Shown: in pieces, positions 52,501 through 63,925 of the stretch
How positions within the stretch are numbered: the stretch's first letter is position 1
Layout: every line of letters begins with the position of its first letter
NCBI GenBank assembly: GCA_003864495.1
Contig: ML133474.1
Span: 598,550 to 662,549, forward strand
Origin: Nemopilema nomurai
Lineage: Eukaryota; Cnidaria; Scyphozoa; Rhizostomeae; Rhizostomatidae
Direction of reading: 5' to 3'
DNA length: 64,000 bases
Position numbers and translations under genes: made by a program
Notes under the pieces: generated by a model
What the model was told of the DNA's origin: nothing
Seen by the model: only the letters and a program-made list of their open reading frames with translations
Database searches by the model: none

Positions 52501-55500
52501 CAAATGGCATTGTAAAACAAGAAAATATCTTCAAGGGAAGATAAGTTTACATAAACAGCAACCCGCCTTGGAAATTATAAAAAAAACTTGACATGGTTTA
52601 ACTTGACATCTACACAAAATTTTGGAAAACGTGATTTAGAGCGAAAGAATTGAGGACATTTCCGCACCGTTTTTCGAAGCAAAAAAATGCATTTTCCCAA
52701 GTTACATACCTGCCCATCAAATGCTCGCTTGAGAGAGCACAGCTCGTAGAGAATAACACCAAGAGACCTGCGGAATATTCAATACAAGTGCGATTTAACA
52801 AGCTGAGCCTTGTCTTACAGATTGACGACATTCTGGCGCGTTGATTACAAGATTGAGGTTGTTCGAGCAAAAACATTGAGTTAGCCCCCTTGAAAAATGT
52901 TATTTGTCAACTGCAATCAAACGCTAGCAACGTAAATTGCGAAAGAAGGTACGATGAAATCAGTCATAAAACTGATGTATTTAAAGATGTGATTGATGAG
53001 CCGTTTTAACAGAAGTAGCCATAGATCACAATTAACTGACATGCGTCTGCATTAACCTAAGGGTAGTGAGGGGGGGGGTGTTAAAATTGCTGCTCTCTCT
53101 TTCTCTTCACACACTGAGAGGCATAAATAAAAACGAACAATGCATGAAAGACTATCGAATTATACCCTTGGCTTTTTGCAGAAAACTGAAAAAGATGTCC
53201 TTAAAACCGAGAAAGACGATTCGACAATTGATTCGAAAATGAAAGGCTGTATCATGGAGCTAGTTTTTTTGACGAAACGGCACTCAAGTAAAAATCTTTT
53301 TAAATTAAGACCGTGCTTTTGCAGGTGATTATAACGTAATTTGGAACAAATAAGCAACTAAACAACGTACCATATGTCTGATTTTGAATCATATCCTTCG
53401 TGTTTCAGAACTTCAGGGCTCATGTAGTAAGGCGTGCCGGTGAAGGTGGTTGCAATGTCCGTTGTGCCCATCAGAATTCTTGATATACCAAAATCACCTG
53501 CATATGGAAAACTGACTTATTCCCCGTGAACAAGATAAGATAATTTCAAAGACAGTATCAACGTGAGAAGCTTTTAAAACATACCTTAATCGCACAAAAC
53601 AATGCTCAATGCAGCAAGAAAATGATATTACGCCATGCTAGCCTAAGCAACGCGTATGCCCGAGCAATCACGTCACACGCGAAGATGACGTCACACTGCA
53701 AATGAACAGTTTAAAACAAATCTACCCTGCGCGGTTTAACAATAATCTCGGAGGACGCAGAATTGACCACAAATAGGATCAGCCCAGATGCGACGAACTC
53801 CACTGACGAAAACAAGATTATATTCACGATGGAAATGAAACTGCGTAGAATCCTTAACGTAAGCTGCCAATTATAACTAGGAAGGCGGATTGGGGAAGAG
53901 AAACTATTCAGACTTGATCTGAGGGGACGCTGCTCAGCCATGCCAAAAGAAGATTAAGGGATTCGGTTACAGGGGATCGAGGCACCCTCATCAGGGTTTC
54001 TTACGATTTCTATTTACTTAAGAAATTCACTCTTTCTATCTCAAGAAATAGTTTTTAAAAAGGAGCAATATGGGTGAACATATCACAGTGACAAGGAAAC
54101 ATAATTTTTGAATACTAAAAATACTTTTAAGCCCGAACCTGCAAAATGGACAAATGTCGGAAAATGACCGAAAGCTGACAATAAGAGGGTTGTAAGGCGA
54201 ACGAGTGACAAATTAGCACCCATTTTGTGCCTTCTTTTAGAGGGCCCAAGGGAAAAGGCGATGCTTTTCTAGGAAGAATGGGATTTTACTTTCAAAAAGT
54301 AGACATACTCTAAAAAACTTAGACAACCTAGCTTGCACAATAACACGAAAATTGTCCAACTGGCAATTCATTTTATTAGCTTTCGGTCATTACCAGACGT
54401 ATGCATACTCTTGAGGATCGCGAATGAAAAAGTACTTTGAGTGTTCGAGAATTACATTTTCACCATTTCTTTAGATGTGATTCTACAAACCAACCCTCGT
54501 AATTGCTGTAAAAAGATGTGGCAAATCCAACAGTCAAAGCGATACTCAGAGATGGGCCATAAGTCTGCATGTTCTCTTTATAAAAAATAAACACTTAAAA
54601 GGCATCTTCATGAGGCTTGGCACACGTTAGCCGGTCCAAAATTGTGACAATGACTAGCATTTCGGCTTTCAAATGTCTCAGAACACAAAGCGAGCCAATG
54701 TTTTCCCGTTTGTCATGTCATGCAACCGAACAATACCAAATGTAACCATGATTATGCATTTCACATGCCCAGTTTGACCAACCACTTTTATATGACGTGC
54801 GTTTTTACATATGACGTGCGCAGTAATAAAGAGAAAGAGAGTATTGTCAATCTGCTGCGCTTGATGCTAAACACAGCTTGCTAAACAGCTGCCTTTTTGG
54901 GACGTCACTGCAGAAATATGCACGATTTAACGGCTAATTGCAATTCACACAGGAACAGCTTAAATAGTGTCAAGGCTGCTAAATATGCATCAGGCTGCTT
55001 CACCAAAATAAGTACTTAGAATTTATCGGACCCGTCAGAACAGTTGGCTTGTGTTACTCAAGATCGTGAAGAATTCCTGAGCTGCAATCGAATACTCAAG
55101 TGGCGAAATAAGATGACGAACAGTGGTGGTCATTTGACACAAAGCAAACTGATACCCTTTTTGGCATTTTGGCTTCGCAGTTCAGTCTAGGTAAGTATGA
55201 TTGTTCACTTCTAAGTATTCTCCTTTCTCATGATGCTATCAAAAATCATAGTTGATGGTCATTCATTGAATGATAAATAGAAGGTGCTTTAAGATTAACC
55301 AAAGTGCCCCCAACCACTCCTGATTCCTACTATTGCCATTATTTGTAATTAGAGCTTTAATCAGTATAATTCTTATCAAATTTATTGTTATAGATGTTGG
55401 CCATTTGACAATAGCTATAAAAAATTATGCATGGTTATAATCCACCAGTAAAAGCAATGTACCAACAAGAAGTTGAGATGATCTACAAACTCACCAAGTT

Positions 55501-58281
55501 TGATCATGTTATTGCGTAGAAAGATGTTTCTGAAGAGGAAAAAAAGACATTTGCCAAACATAATATGATAATTTTAAAAAATCATATGGTTGAGAAATTT
55601 TCGAATGAAGATAGTTGTAAGAACAATGGCATCATAAAACTAACTACCTGGTCTTTAAGTCCCGGTGAAGAATTCGCCTGTGAAAAAGAAACATTTATCA
55701 AAACACCTGCAAGGAAGAAGCAGAAACAGAAAACAAATATTGACTGAAATCAGGACAATGGAGCTAGTCATTCTATGATAAAAACATCTTTAAAAACAGC
55801 TCTTTGTAGCACTGCCAAATTTTGGTAACACTGATGAATAAACAGCAAAATAACTTTAGGGATGAGTTCAACTCTTGATAATAAGTATTATGACATGTTT
55901 CATTTTGCCACAACCTTTTCAGATGTGCCATGTTTAGCTCACCTGTCATGCATATACTGGACTGCAAGCAACAGCTGTATAAACCATGTGACAACACGAG
56001 ACTCATCAAACAGCTTTGCCATTTTTCTTCTTTCATTTATTTTTATATCCAAATCTCCATCCTGCATAAAGTTAAACATTCTACCTTCAAAACTAGATGA
56101 CATACTTTCCATATAACTAGCAATGACTTTGAAAAAGATAGGGCTTAGAGTAGTTGTGCTAAGGACAGTTACATTCCACCAGAAAACTGTAACAAGTAAG
56201 TTATGATTATAAGTAATAATTTTTTTATATTGTCTTTCTGCAAACATGTTGACTTTGCTATAAATGAGTTAAAGTTGATAACTTCAAGACCCAATTTAGG
56301 TTAATTGCATGATCTTCTTTCTTTGATTCTTTAGAAGTCAAATATAATCATCGTATAAGCAGCAGTATTCAAATAGCATGATAAAGTGAAATGAAAAGAC
56401 TAAAACGTAAGATTAATATGAAAACATGTTATGTATTTGGCTACTTTAAATTTTTGTAAAACAATAGCTTAGCTTATTGTAAGCACAGCACAAACTGTCT
56501 ACAAACATTATATACCTAACAAAATTTGGCCATTTACCTCACAAAATTCAGTCACAATGTAGAAGTGGGTTCCATCAATAAAGCTATCATAAAACTTTAC
56601 AATGCCAGGGTGGTCAAGCTGAAAATTAGATAATGTGGTGTAACATTGCTTCAATGAAGGCAAATACAACAAATGAGTTCATGATATAGTAATACCATTA
56701 TGACCCCAATGATTTTAAGCAGTAAAATGAGACTTTCAAAAGCATGTTAATGCTCTGCATAAACATATGTACATCACTTATTTATATTGGCAGATGCCAC
56801 AGTCAAGAAAATCAATTATCAACCAATCTTTGATCAAGTAACAGTGTTATTCTTACTCTATAAGAACCATGACAAGATATGTCCAAATTTCCTACTTCTT
56901 TGACTAATTTTATCAATCCCTGACCCTCAACCGAAATAAATAAAAAGATGAAAAAAGGAACCACACTAACTTGGTTGATTCAAACAGATTAAAGTCAAAT
57001 CAAACCAGTTAAAAAGAAAAACTAACAATTTCAATGACATGTCATATTACAATGCAAAACATTTAAAACAACAATTCAATTTTCAAATACCTTCGACAGA
57101 AGCCTTGCTTCCCTAACTGCATCTACAGTTTCGTCAGGCTGTAGGTCACCAATTGGGATCTCTTTTAGAACTTTCCTTTGTGAAAGAGCAAATGTCAAAG
57201 TAAATTATATTTTTTCATTTAAAAATATGTTATTATTTGATATTACAGTAATTATATTTCATTTTTCACATACTTGGACTTCCCATGCACATGAATATTA
57301 AAGTCAAGGTAAACAACCAGAGCTCACTTTTAGTCCCATAGATTATTTGTCATTTATCATCTCCTCCCTTGTCAAGACATGTTTTATCTTTTTTTCCAAT
57401 TAATCCAGCATCGAGTACAAACTTCTTAAGCACAACTAATTGAGACTAAATCTTACCAAAATTTGAAAACTTTGTACTGTTACATTCAATGTTCTTTTAA
57501 TGTCTTTATCTAGGCAATAAATTTACAGGATAAAGTCTGTTTTTGCAAAGAGTTAAAACAGCCTTCTTATTTTTTAATCTACAACAAGCTTATTGAAATT
57601 TATTAGCCTTTTGCTCTCTAAAAATGAAATTATAGTCGAGTTTTCTATATATGGATGCAACATAAATATATAGATTTCAGGTCTTCCGTTTATACCATAG
57701 GTCAAATTTCACATGTATTTTCTCTTAATGGCCAAATGTAATGGGGAAGTACAAACTTCCTTGATATCAAAACAGAGCTAGAAACATTTTTAGCAATGCT
57801 TGATAGACACATATTGGTGTTTAATTCAGCTCCCTATGAATATTTCTTTCCTTGGGAAATCAAGGATATTGAGACCTCTTGAATAGGATGTTCACCTGAC
57901 AATTTAATTTTAATCAACACAGAGAGAGTGGCAGTGACTGGGAGATTGATTTATCCTCTACACTTGATAAAACTTTGTACTATCGGGTATATATCGTGAG
58001 TTAATCCGGAAAGCACGTGGTCGATTGGCTGCTGCACGGGCTCCTAAAATCTCAACCTTCATGTTTATGAAGTTACATTAAAAATTTAAACATCGAAACA
58101 AAAGAAACCATGCAGCTTGTTATACACTCAAAATAACAAACCATTTTTCATCTCCTTTCAAATCCTCCACCACAAAAACAGTACCAAAATTCCCACTCCC
58201 AAGCTTCTTGCCTACATTGTAACGATTTGCAAGAATCCTCTCCTTTCCACCTTTATTAGCTGCACCATTTGTCTGAGGCAT
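46592..58281 (-). CDS. NEK11: NIMA-related serine/threonine kinase 11
   Basis: NEK11 is a NIMA-family kinase that in human cells acts in the G2/M DNA-damage checkpoint. Exons: 58281-58142, 57175-57091, 56618-56538, 56061-55943, 55677-55648, 55529-55495, 53497-53371, 52767-52710, 52025-51934, 51708-51630, 51003-50924, 50436-50344, 49920-49864, 49326-49263, 48836-48704, 47552-47285, 46802-46592. Phases agree and give 583 residues (human long form 645). Kinase domain about 20-282: glycine loop GSGNFGTVFVV (28-38), VLKEI with Lys51, catalytic loop HRDLKTRN (Asp148), DFG (165-167), TGTPYYMSPE. A basic coiled region (MTPGERLKRRKQ), an acidic middle (DAFDFTTVSEIPEDEE, SESDSDDE), and a conserved end (DCFLVDQLLFLEKQEE) match human NEK11 rather than other NEKs. 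Two micro-exons of 30 and 35 nt encode the catalytic loop. Intron 14 is GC-AG. No inactivating change was seen. Confidence 0.95.
48920..48945 (-). other. Possible 26-nt cassette exon of NEK11
   Basis: A 26-nt block has a good acceptor (AAACTTACAG) and donor (AATCAG then GTATTT) between exons 14 and 15. Including it shifts phase by two bases. The next exon has two acceptors two bases apart (CTCAG and CTCAGAG), and using the second would restore the frame; skipping it with the first acceptor is also in frame. I left it out of the main model. Confidence 0.35.
51236..51291. repeat. Short TTG/CTG trinucleotide-rich patch
   Basis: An imperfect run of TTG, CTG and ATT triplets in NEK11 intron 10. 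A similar TTGTTGATGTTG patch lies near 51510. No function inferred. Confidence 0.75.
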
Positions 58282-58587
58282 TGTCAATAAACCAAATGTC
58301 TATCCGTCTGTTACTATAAACAAGAATTTGCACGTTCGAGTAACGGACTTTGCAGCTGATCCATGTGCACGGGTTCAGTCTCATCTACCCTTGACTTCAT
58401 TTACCATTGCAGATAAACAATAATGCCTGCTAAACTGATTTGATCTGATTATAGCTATGTGGCTTCTAAGTCTGCCAACATTCCAAACATGAAACCTTTG
58501 CTGCAAAGATGGAAACAGTAACCCCCTGGAAGTAGCGACAATGGTCCCCTGTGATTAATTCACTTCATCGATCGACAACAGGACAAA
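58282..58587. promoter_or_regulatory. Likely bidirectional promoter of NEK11 and DCTN6
   Basis: The two start codons face away from each other with 306 bp between them, so both 5' UTRs and the core promoter must share this stretch unless the NEK11 first exon is non-coding and lies elsewhere. I saw no clear TATA box at the right distance on either side and no strong CpG island. Assignment rests on geometry only. Confidence 0.6.
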
Positions 58588-59106
58588 ATGGCGTCGAAAG
58601 GCAGCAGCAAAATTAAAATCGCACCCGGAGCTGTTGTTTGCCAAGAAGCAGAAATAAAAGGCGAAGTCACGATCGCACCAAGGACAGTTGTTCATCCCAA
58701 AGCTCGTATTATTGCAGAGCATGGACCTATTGTGATCGGAGAAGGAAACCTTATTGAGGAACAGACCTTGATTTGGAACTCCACCCCAGGGAAAACAATG
58801 GTGATTGGGAACTACAATGTCTTTGAAATTGGGAGTATCAGTGAAGCTATTGCTGTCGGGAACAATAATGTTCTGGAAGCGAAATGTAAAGTTGGCCCTT
58901 TAATTGAACTGGGAGACGGGTGCGTTGTAGGAAACATGTGTATTATGGACGCAAAAGAGAAGCTTGCGAATAATACTGTGATTTATGGACAGAATGCTAG
59001 CAGAAGGAAGGCTTCCGAGATGCCTGCACCACAAACACTGCAACTAGACTTTTTGACAAAAATCTTACCTAACTATCACCATCTTAAAAAACCGTTTAGG
59101 CAGTAG
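58588..59106 (+). CDS. DCTN6: Dynactin subunit 6 (p27), intronless
   Basis: This is a subunit of the pointed-end complex of dynactin, the cytoplasmic dynein cofactor; it caps the Arp1 filament with p25 (DCTN5). The 172-residue product starts [17 protein letters not shown] in a good Kozak context (ACAAAATGG). It contains the left-handed beta-helix hexapeptide pattern throughout (for example [18 protein letters not shown] and [14 protein letters not shown]). The C-terminal helix [19 protein letters not shown] is nearly identical to vertebrate p27. It is shorter than the human protein (190), mostly through a shortened loop after the LIEEQ segment and a shorter tail. There is no intron, and the gene is divergent from NEK11. 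Lack of introns could reflect an ancient compact gene or a retrocopy; the intact frame argues that it works. Confidence 0.97.
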   Translation: MASKGSSKIKIAPGAVVCQEAEIKGEVTIAPRTVVHPKARIIAEHGPIVIGEGNLIEEQTLIWNSTPGKTMVIGNYNVFEIGSISEAIAVGNNNVLEAKCKVGPLIELGDGCVVGNMCIMDAKEKLANNTVIYGQNASRRKASEMPAPQTLQLDFLTKILPNYHHLKKPFRQ

Positions 59107-59412
59107 ATATTAAGAATACCAGAGTGATGTCTCCCTAAAGTCCTGTCGCTCAATTTATGCACATACGTTAAGAACTAAGCATGTGCCACAAGAAGAGGGT
59201 AATCGACTAGCAAGTAGATGTTGCAAATTTTATTTTGAGGTGTTGTTTCATATAACACATCAAGATCTACTCATAAATTAGGATATTCTGTAAGAGAATT
59301 GCGTAGTTAATTTGTCAGTTATTTATTCTCTGTTGTATTCTACTTTTGTTTTCATTCTTCTGTTACTTTGGAATTACCATCTTAGAATCAATGAGAGTGC
59401 GGAAAAATAACC

Positions 59413-59484
59413 GACCTGAGCGGGACTGAAACTCACGACCCTTGACTTTGTAAGCCAAGTGCTCTACCGCTGAGCTATCGGGTC
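59413..59484 (-). pseudogene. tRNA-like element, probably a decayed tRNA or tRNA-derived SINE head
   Basis: The minus strand folds as a cloverleaf of 72 nt: acceptor stem GACCCGA against TCAGGTC with one mismatch, D arm GCTC/GAGC, and an anticodon stem TTGGC/GTCAA around a loop TTACAAA. The internal A box (TAGCTCAGCGG) is intact. The T arm has a mismatch and the B box (GTTTCAGTCC) is degenerate, and there is one extra base in the anticodon arm. The arm sequences GAGCACT and GGGTCGTGAG resemble tRNA-Thr, but the loop would read ACA, which is not a normal eukaryotic anticodon. A functional tRNA is unlikely. Confidence 0.65.
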
Positions 59485-61199
59485 ATGCTTTCAAGCCAGC
59501 ACTTGAGGCCAAGCCATTTATCCACACTGCCCCTCTCTTTTTACTGATTGCACAGGGGAGCCATCCCAGCTCCATCGCAATGTGCAGAGGACCTGTTGAG
59601 TGAGAGAGGACTGCCTACACCAGGAGGGCCATTGCAGCCCCACCACTGGATAGGATTGGGGAAGAGAAAAGGGTCATAGGCAACAGAATTTCTAGAAATA
59701 CCAATACCATCTTGCAAAAGATAACCATAAAACAAATGGAGAAATCGTGTTGGAGAATCAAGCTATCATTTCAAGTTAAAGCTTTTCACCTCGGGCCTGC
59801 TCATTTTTGCATGTTCTTTGCAAAATGAAGTCAGGTCAAATAAGGGTTCAAAATAAATTTAGCCAAAATTAAGTTATGTGGCCCCTTTGAGTCTCAATTT
59901 AAGTTTCAATGCATGAAATGGTTGTAAGTAAAAATAGCAAAATCTAATGGTATGTGAAAGAGTGAGTTTACAATGTGAAATTATTTTTAGAATAATTATG
60001 TGTGACATGAAAAGAGGTAACTTGAGAGAGCTTTCTTTGTTTTGCTTCAGGGAATATCTCCATTACTTTGAAGGGCCTTTAATTTGGTGGCACTATTGCA
60101 GCTAAGACTGATTTGAGATGATTTGGTGAATTCTAGCAAATGAATAACACTTCTTCACATGCTTATTTAGCAAGTTGAAAAGAAGCTACTGGTGAAGATT
60201 TATCAACAAACAAATTATAACAAAGTAAACAAGTTATACATGATTGCTCTGGGTATAAATGCAATTAAGTTCAAAGGGGCTTCCAATATTAAAAAGCATA
60301 ATATGTAACATGTTTACATTTCTTTTTTTCTGTTGTTGTAAAATCATTTAAGCTGCTAAACTGTATATCTTTCTGGACTTTCAAAGCCTGAAATGTTTGA
60401 ATTCTTTACCTCTTACTTAAATTTTACTGCTACAAAGCATTTGCATAACATGGACCTAGGACGAAGCCAACATACTCTTCTCCTCATGCCAAGTGTGGTC
60501 AGTTTTTGCTCAGTATAATAGTCATTCAGTGTACAAGGTTCCTTTTTCTTCCGCTGACCCTGCCATCAAAATATCCTCCATTGGTGACGTAAATTCTTCA
60601 TGATCCTGAGACAATTTCATGTGCTAATGTACGGTTACATCAAGAAAATTCGAAAATGCCACCTTGTTTTTGAGAGTCTCTTTGGGAGCCAAATTCTTAT
60701 GCAATGAGAGGTAGCAATGTAGTGTAGTACAACCTCGTTTTCAAGCTACGAAAAACTATGAGAAAGAAAGGGCTCTGCTGCTTGCTTCAATAAGAGGCAA
60801 AGACGTTCTGTTAACGGCTGCTTTTCCAGTTCTCGAGTTTTTAAGTACCTCTCGCTAGCTATGATCTTATCACTACTACTCACGTTTTACCCTTTGGAAT
60901 AACGGTTTTTCGTAATTTTAAAGGAAGACGACGCTTAGTTTCTGCAATCTGCCGATCACTTCTTACGTCTGTCCTTAAACCTTGGAGGCAGCTGGATAGG
61001 TTTTCTTCTGCAAAAGAAGTTTCACCGTTGCTAAGTACGTGAACCAAATCGTTGACGTAGTCGGGCTTTGCTTACTTAATTCCCAAGCATGCTTCTGTCG
61101 ACAAAACATTTGCACTCATTGAGGCCGCAGAGCTATTGCAAGTATCGTCTTCAGCTCTGAGCTGCAGAACAATATTTCGTGGTGTTGCAACCAGTAAAA
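59485..61199. other. Intergenic region with a short GC-rich patch
   Basis: At about 59545-59660 there is a GC-rich patch (GGAGGGCCATTGCAGCCCCA) adjacent to the tRNA-like element, unlike its AT-rich surroundings; it could be the body of a SINE or another old insertion. A plus-strand AATAAA at 59852-59857 is a candidate signal for DCTN6, though about 750 nt past the stop. The remainder to 61199 shows no recognisable gene and should include the 5' region of the ORF starting at 61200. Confidence 0.5.
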
Positions 61200-62093
61200 A
61201 TGGAGAGGGGACAGAAATCTGGATCGATGCAGCATCCGCATTATTGTAGACCTGGGAAGACATTCGGAAATGACCTCGTTGCAAGACTTCGTCAGATCTC
61301 CTTGACGTCTACCCTTTGCGAAGGAAAGGTTTGGAACGAGAGAATGCAAGAGTGTTGCAGGACAAGTTCAACGCGGAGATCGCTCCTAAAGACAGACGTT
61401 TGCCGGGCAACAACATGTGATGCATCGAGTTTGTATCACAGACTTCGTGACTGGAGGGACCTTAATAGTGCAAGGGGACTGCCTTCAGTGCATCTTTGCA
61501 TAATAGGCAGGAAGATGACACTGCACAAGCGAAGCAACGATCAAAACAGCTTCTTTGTGCGGGCAAGGAATTACTCGAGGCGTCTAAAGGAGAGGCAAGA
61601 GCAAGTGCAGCCTCGAGCTGCAACCGGGAATCAATACCCACCATCAATGTCTACAAATAACTGTAATAATCACGGCGCCTGTCAGCAAAGATTGCCAAGT
61701 GTGCGAATTCCTAGAATGTCAGACTTTGTGAACTCGTCAAATTCTGCAAGCACTGAGAGCACGAATGAGCATAAATACGCGCTGTACCATCGGCCTTCGG
61801 AAGAAAATCCAAGGGTAGTTATAATGTTGTCAAAAGATCCATCAAGCAAACTGAACCCACGAAATGTGCAGCAAAATAGGCTGGGTCTGGACGAGAGGCA
61901 GGACTCGGGCTGTGTATCCAGCATGTCGTTTTCCAGCATCGACTTGACGGCCACATGCAAGTCCCCAGTGGACAGTAGTCGCATCGGTTCACCGCCACCC
62001 CCAAAGTTTAAAGAGCTCTACCCCGTAGCCTGCCCAGCATACCCCATGGTAGCATCTTTTCCTCTTTGTGTGATTCCGGAGCCTGATGTCTGA
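61200..62093 (+). CDS. Uncharacterised single-exon protein with a DSGxxS motif
   Basis: An open frame of 297 codons starts at ATG 61200 (context GTAAAAATGGAG, a good Kozak match) and ends at TGA 62093. I chose this ATG because the frame upstream offers only a GTG. I do not recognise a family. The N-terminal third is Arg/Lys and Cys rich; the middle has a basic stretch (RARNYSRRLKERQEQ) and an Asn/Ser-rich spacer; the C-terminal part has LDERQDSGCVSSM, which contains a DSGxxS phosphodegron pattern as in I-kappa-B and beta-catenin, followed by a proline run (GSPPPPKF). No signal peptide, membrane segment or ankyrin repeat is visible. It is by far the longest non-repeat open frame in this part of the window. 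It could be a lineage-restricted gene or one exon of a larger gene. Confidence 0.55.
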   Translation: MERGQKSGSMQHPHYCRPGKTFGNDLVARLRQISLTSTLCEGKVWNERMQECCRTSSTRRSLLKTDVCRATTCDASSLYHRLRDWRDLNSARGLPSVHLCIIGRKMTLHKRSNDQNSFFVRARNYSRRLKERQEQVQPRAATGNQYPPSMSTNNCNNHGACQQRLPSVRIPRMSDFVNSSNSASTESTNEHKYALYHRPSEENPRVVIMLSKDPSSKLNPRNVQQNRLGLDERQDSGCVSSMSFSSIDLTATCKSPVDSSRIGSPPPPKFKELYPVACPAYPMVASFPLCVIPEPDV

Positions 62094-62418
62094 CTGGCGG
62101 TTGGACAGCTATTTCCTGCAAAGACACAACTGATTGCAATTGAATTTAAATAGAACTGAGGTTAGAAAGTACACTTAAAGGAGTTGTACGCGCAAGTGCA
62201 ACGTAGCTAAGACTCATCATAGAAACAATTGGAGCTTGTTGCGAAAATGGAAATCGAGAATTGGAAATGCAATATGAAGAAATGAAATAGCTTATGGATT
62301 GTAAGCACTGGATTTTTGCGATAAAAGAGGAGCAAATCTGTGTGCATTTCTTGATATTTGTGAAGCTACGTTAGTTTATTACCATTGGGAAATCCATGCA
62401 GACAGTTTGAAAGTATGA

Positions 62419-63925
62419 TTACCAGCCTAACATTGCTGCAAGACGCCTAGCAACCTCAATAACATTATGTTGCCAGGGAGCAGATCCGCTTCGCGTGTAA
62501 ATACCATTCTTGCAGAGAAAGGAAGGTTGGTTAGGAATCACCTGCAGAGGACGTTTTAACTGTCTGTGTGCTTTCCGATAAGAAGTTTTGTATCTCTGTT
62601 TGTGAATTATTAACTGCTGAAAATGAGAACAGTATACCAGCATATTCCATTTATCAACGAGTTAATTAATGCATAAGCATGTAACCATTTTGTAGCGACA
62701 TATTGCTTGCTTCTCTTTGTGCCCAGATCTGCCAGAGAGACATCTTCCCGTGACTGGAAGCTCCTCAATCTGCAACCGCGAAGGCTTCTTGTCGACTAAG
62801 GGCCGTGGGTCTAAGGGCCGTGGGCCCATGACTACGTCTGTCTTGCTCTGCAGAACGCCGCCCATTTCGCCAGTGTAGCTACAATCATCTAAAGCTACAA
62901 AAAGTGGAAAATCAAACATCCATTTGTGTCTTTGAAGTCGTACAAATTTTGGATCAAATGAAAATTAGGATGAAAGGAAAGGTGACAACACAAACACACG
63001 AGGGGCACCACAAAATATATTGTGCAATAGTGGGATCTAGAACCACGCCATGCTTAGACGTGCTCATAAACTTTTGACCTGATCCTCAGTAAAAACCTTC
63101 AAACCACAGAAAATGGATACTGCAATGTGTTGCGAGTTATTTTTAATATAATTTCTTTGGAAACAATTTTTAGGGACTCTGTCTGACTTGTCTGTAAGGG
63201 TTGTCGACATTCAAAAAAACCTGAATAGAATTTGACGTAAGTCTGCGTGATCTAGAACAGTCAGTTCCACATGTCGTGGAATTCAACTTGCAGTTGGTAA
63301 CCCTATTGATCTCTTGGGCCAGCTTTTACAGTGAAACACGTTCCTGATTAGTTTCCTCGATAGCAACAATGATCAAACAACCATGGATGATAATAAATTC
63401 TCGTGAAGTTTTTCATCTCTGTTTAGAAAGCGCTCTTCATTATGACAAATCTTTCTAAGCAGGGTTTATTAGAATTTTTTAGACGGCATTTTGGACTTGA
63501 CCCTAGAACCTCGGTTTAATTCAAGGCATCATATCAACAAGAATCAGGTCCACAATTTGCCTATGCCCACGAGGCAATTGATGCTCGTTTTGTGGTGTAC
63601 AACTAGGACGCAAAGCCAAAAACGACTAAGCACAAAGAAATTTAATACCAATAAAGCAATTTTATCTCAAAAAACGAACAAGCTTCCACCGCTTACTGTC
63701 TGTGTATTTAAAATTCAAGTATGGCACATCCAGGCAAATGCTCACGAACATGCTAGTGAAAATCCGCAAATCGGAATCACATCTAACTACGCCAGTAGCA
63801 AAGATAGTTACCGATATAGGGGGGTTGGGAGGGGGGTGGTTGTTTTATCAACACAAGGGAGGTGGAGGAAGTGGTGGGAAAGCTGTGGGTCGTGGAGCGT
63901 TGAAGACATGTCCCTGATGCAATGC
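62419..63925 (-). CDS. Last exons of an unknown minus-strand gene
   Basis: Three blocks splice in phase: 63925-63812 (its 5' end is uncertain), 62888-62686 (67 full codons) and 62508-62419 (29 codons then TAA). The first donor is ATCG then GTAACT; the second is AAAATG then GTTACA; the acceptors are TTTAG and CTGCAAG. The joined tail contains PPYIDDCSYTGEMGG, GPRPLDPRPLVDKKPSRLQ, GRCLSGRSGHKEKQAICRY and ends VIEVARRLAAMLGW. I do not recognise the protein. Phase agreement across two introns and a compositionally normal product support a real gene whose 5' part lies beyond 63925 or outside the window. It is convergent with the ORF ending at 62093. Confidence 0.5.

Noticed and set aside
53711..53941. 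76-codon minus frame starting MAEQRPLRSSL with a hydrophobic middle, inside NEK11 intron 6
   Set aside because: No family match and no support beyond an ATG; could be chance in a 2-kb intron.
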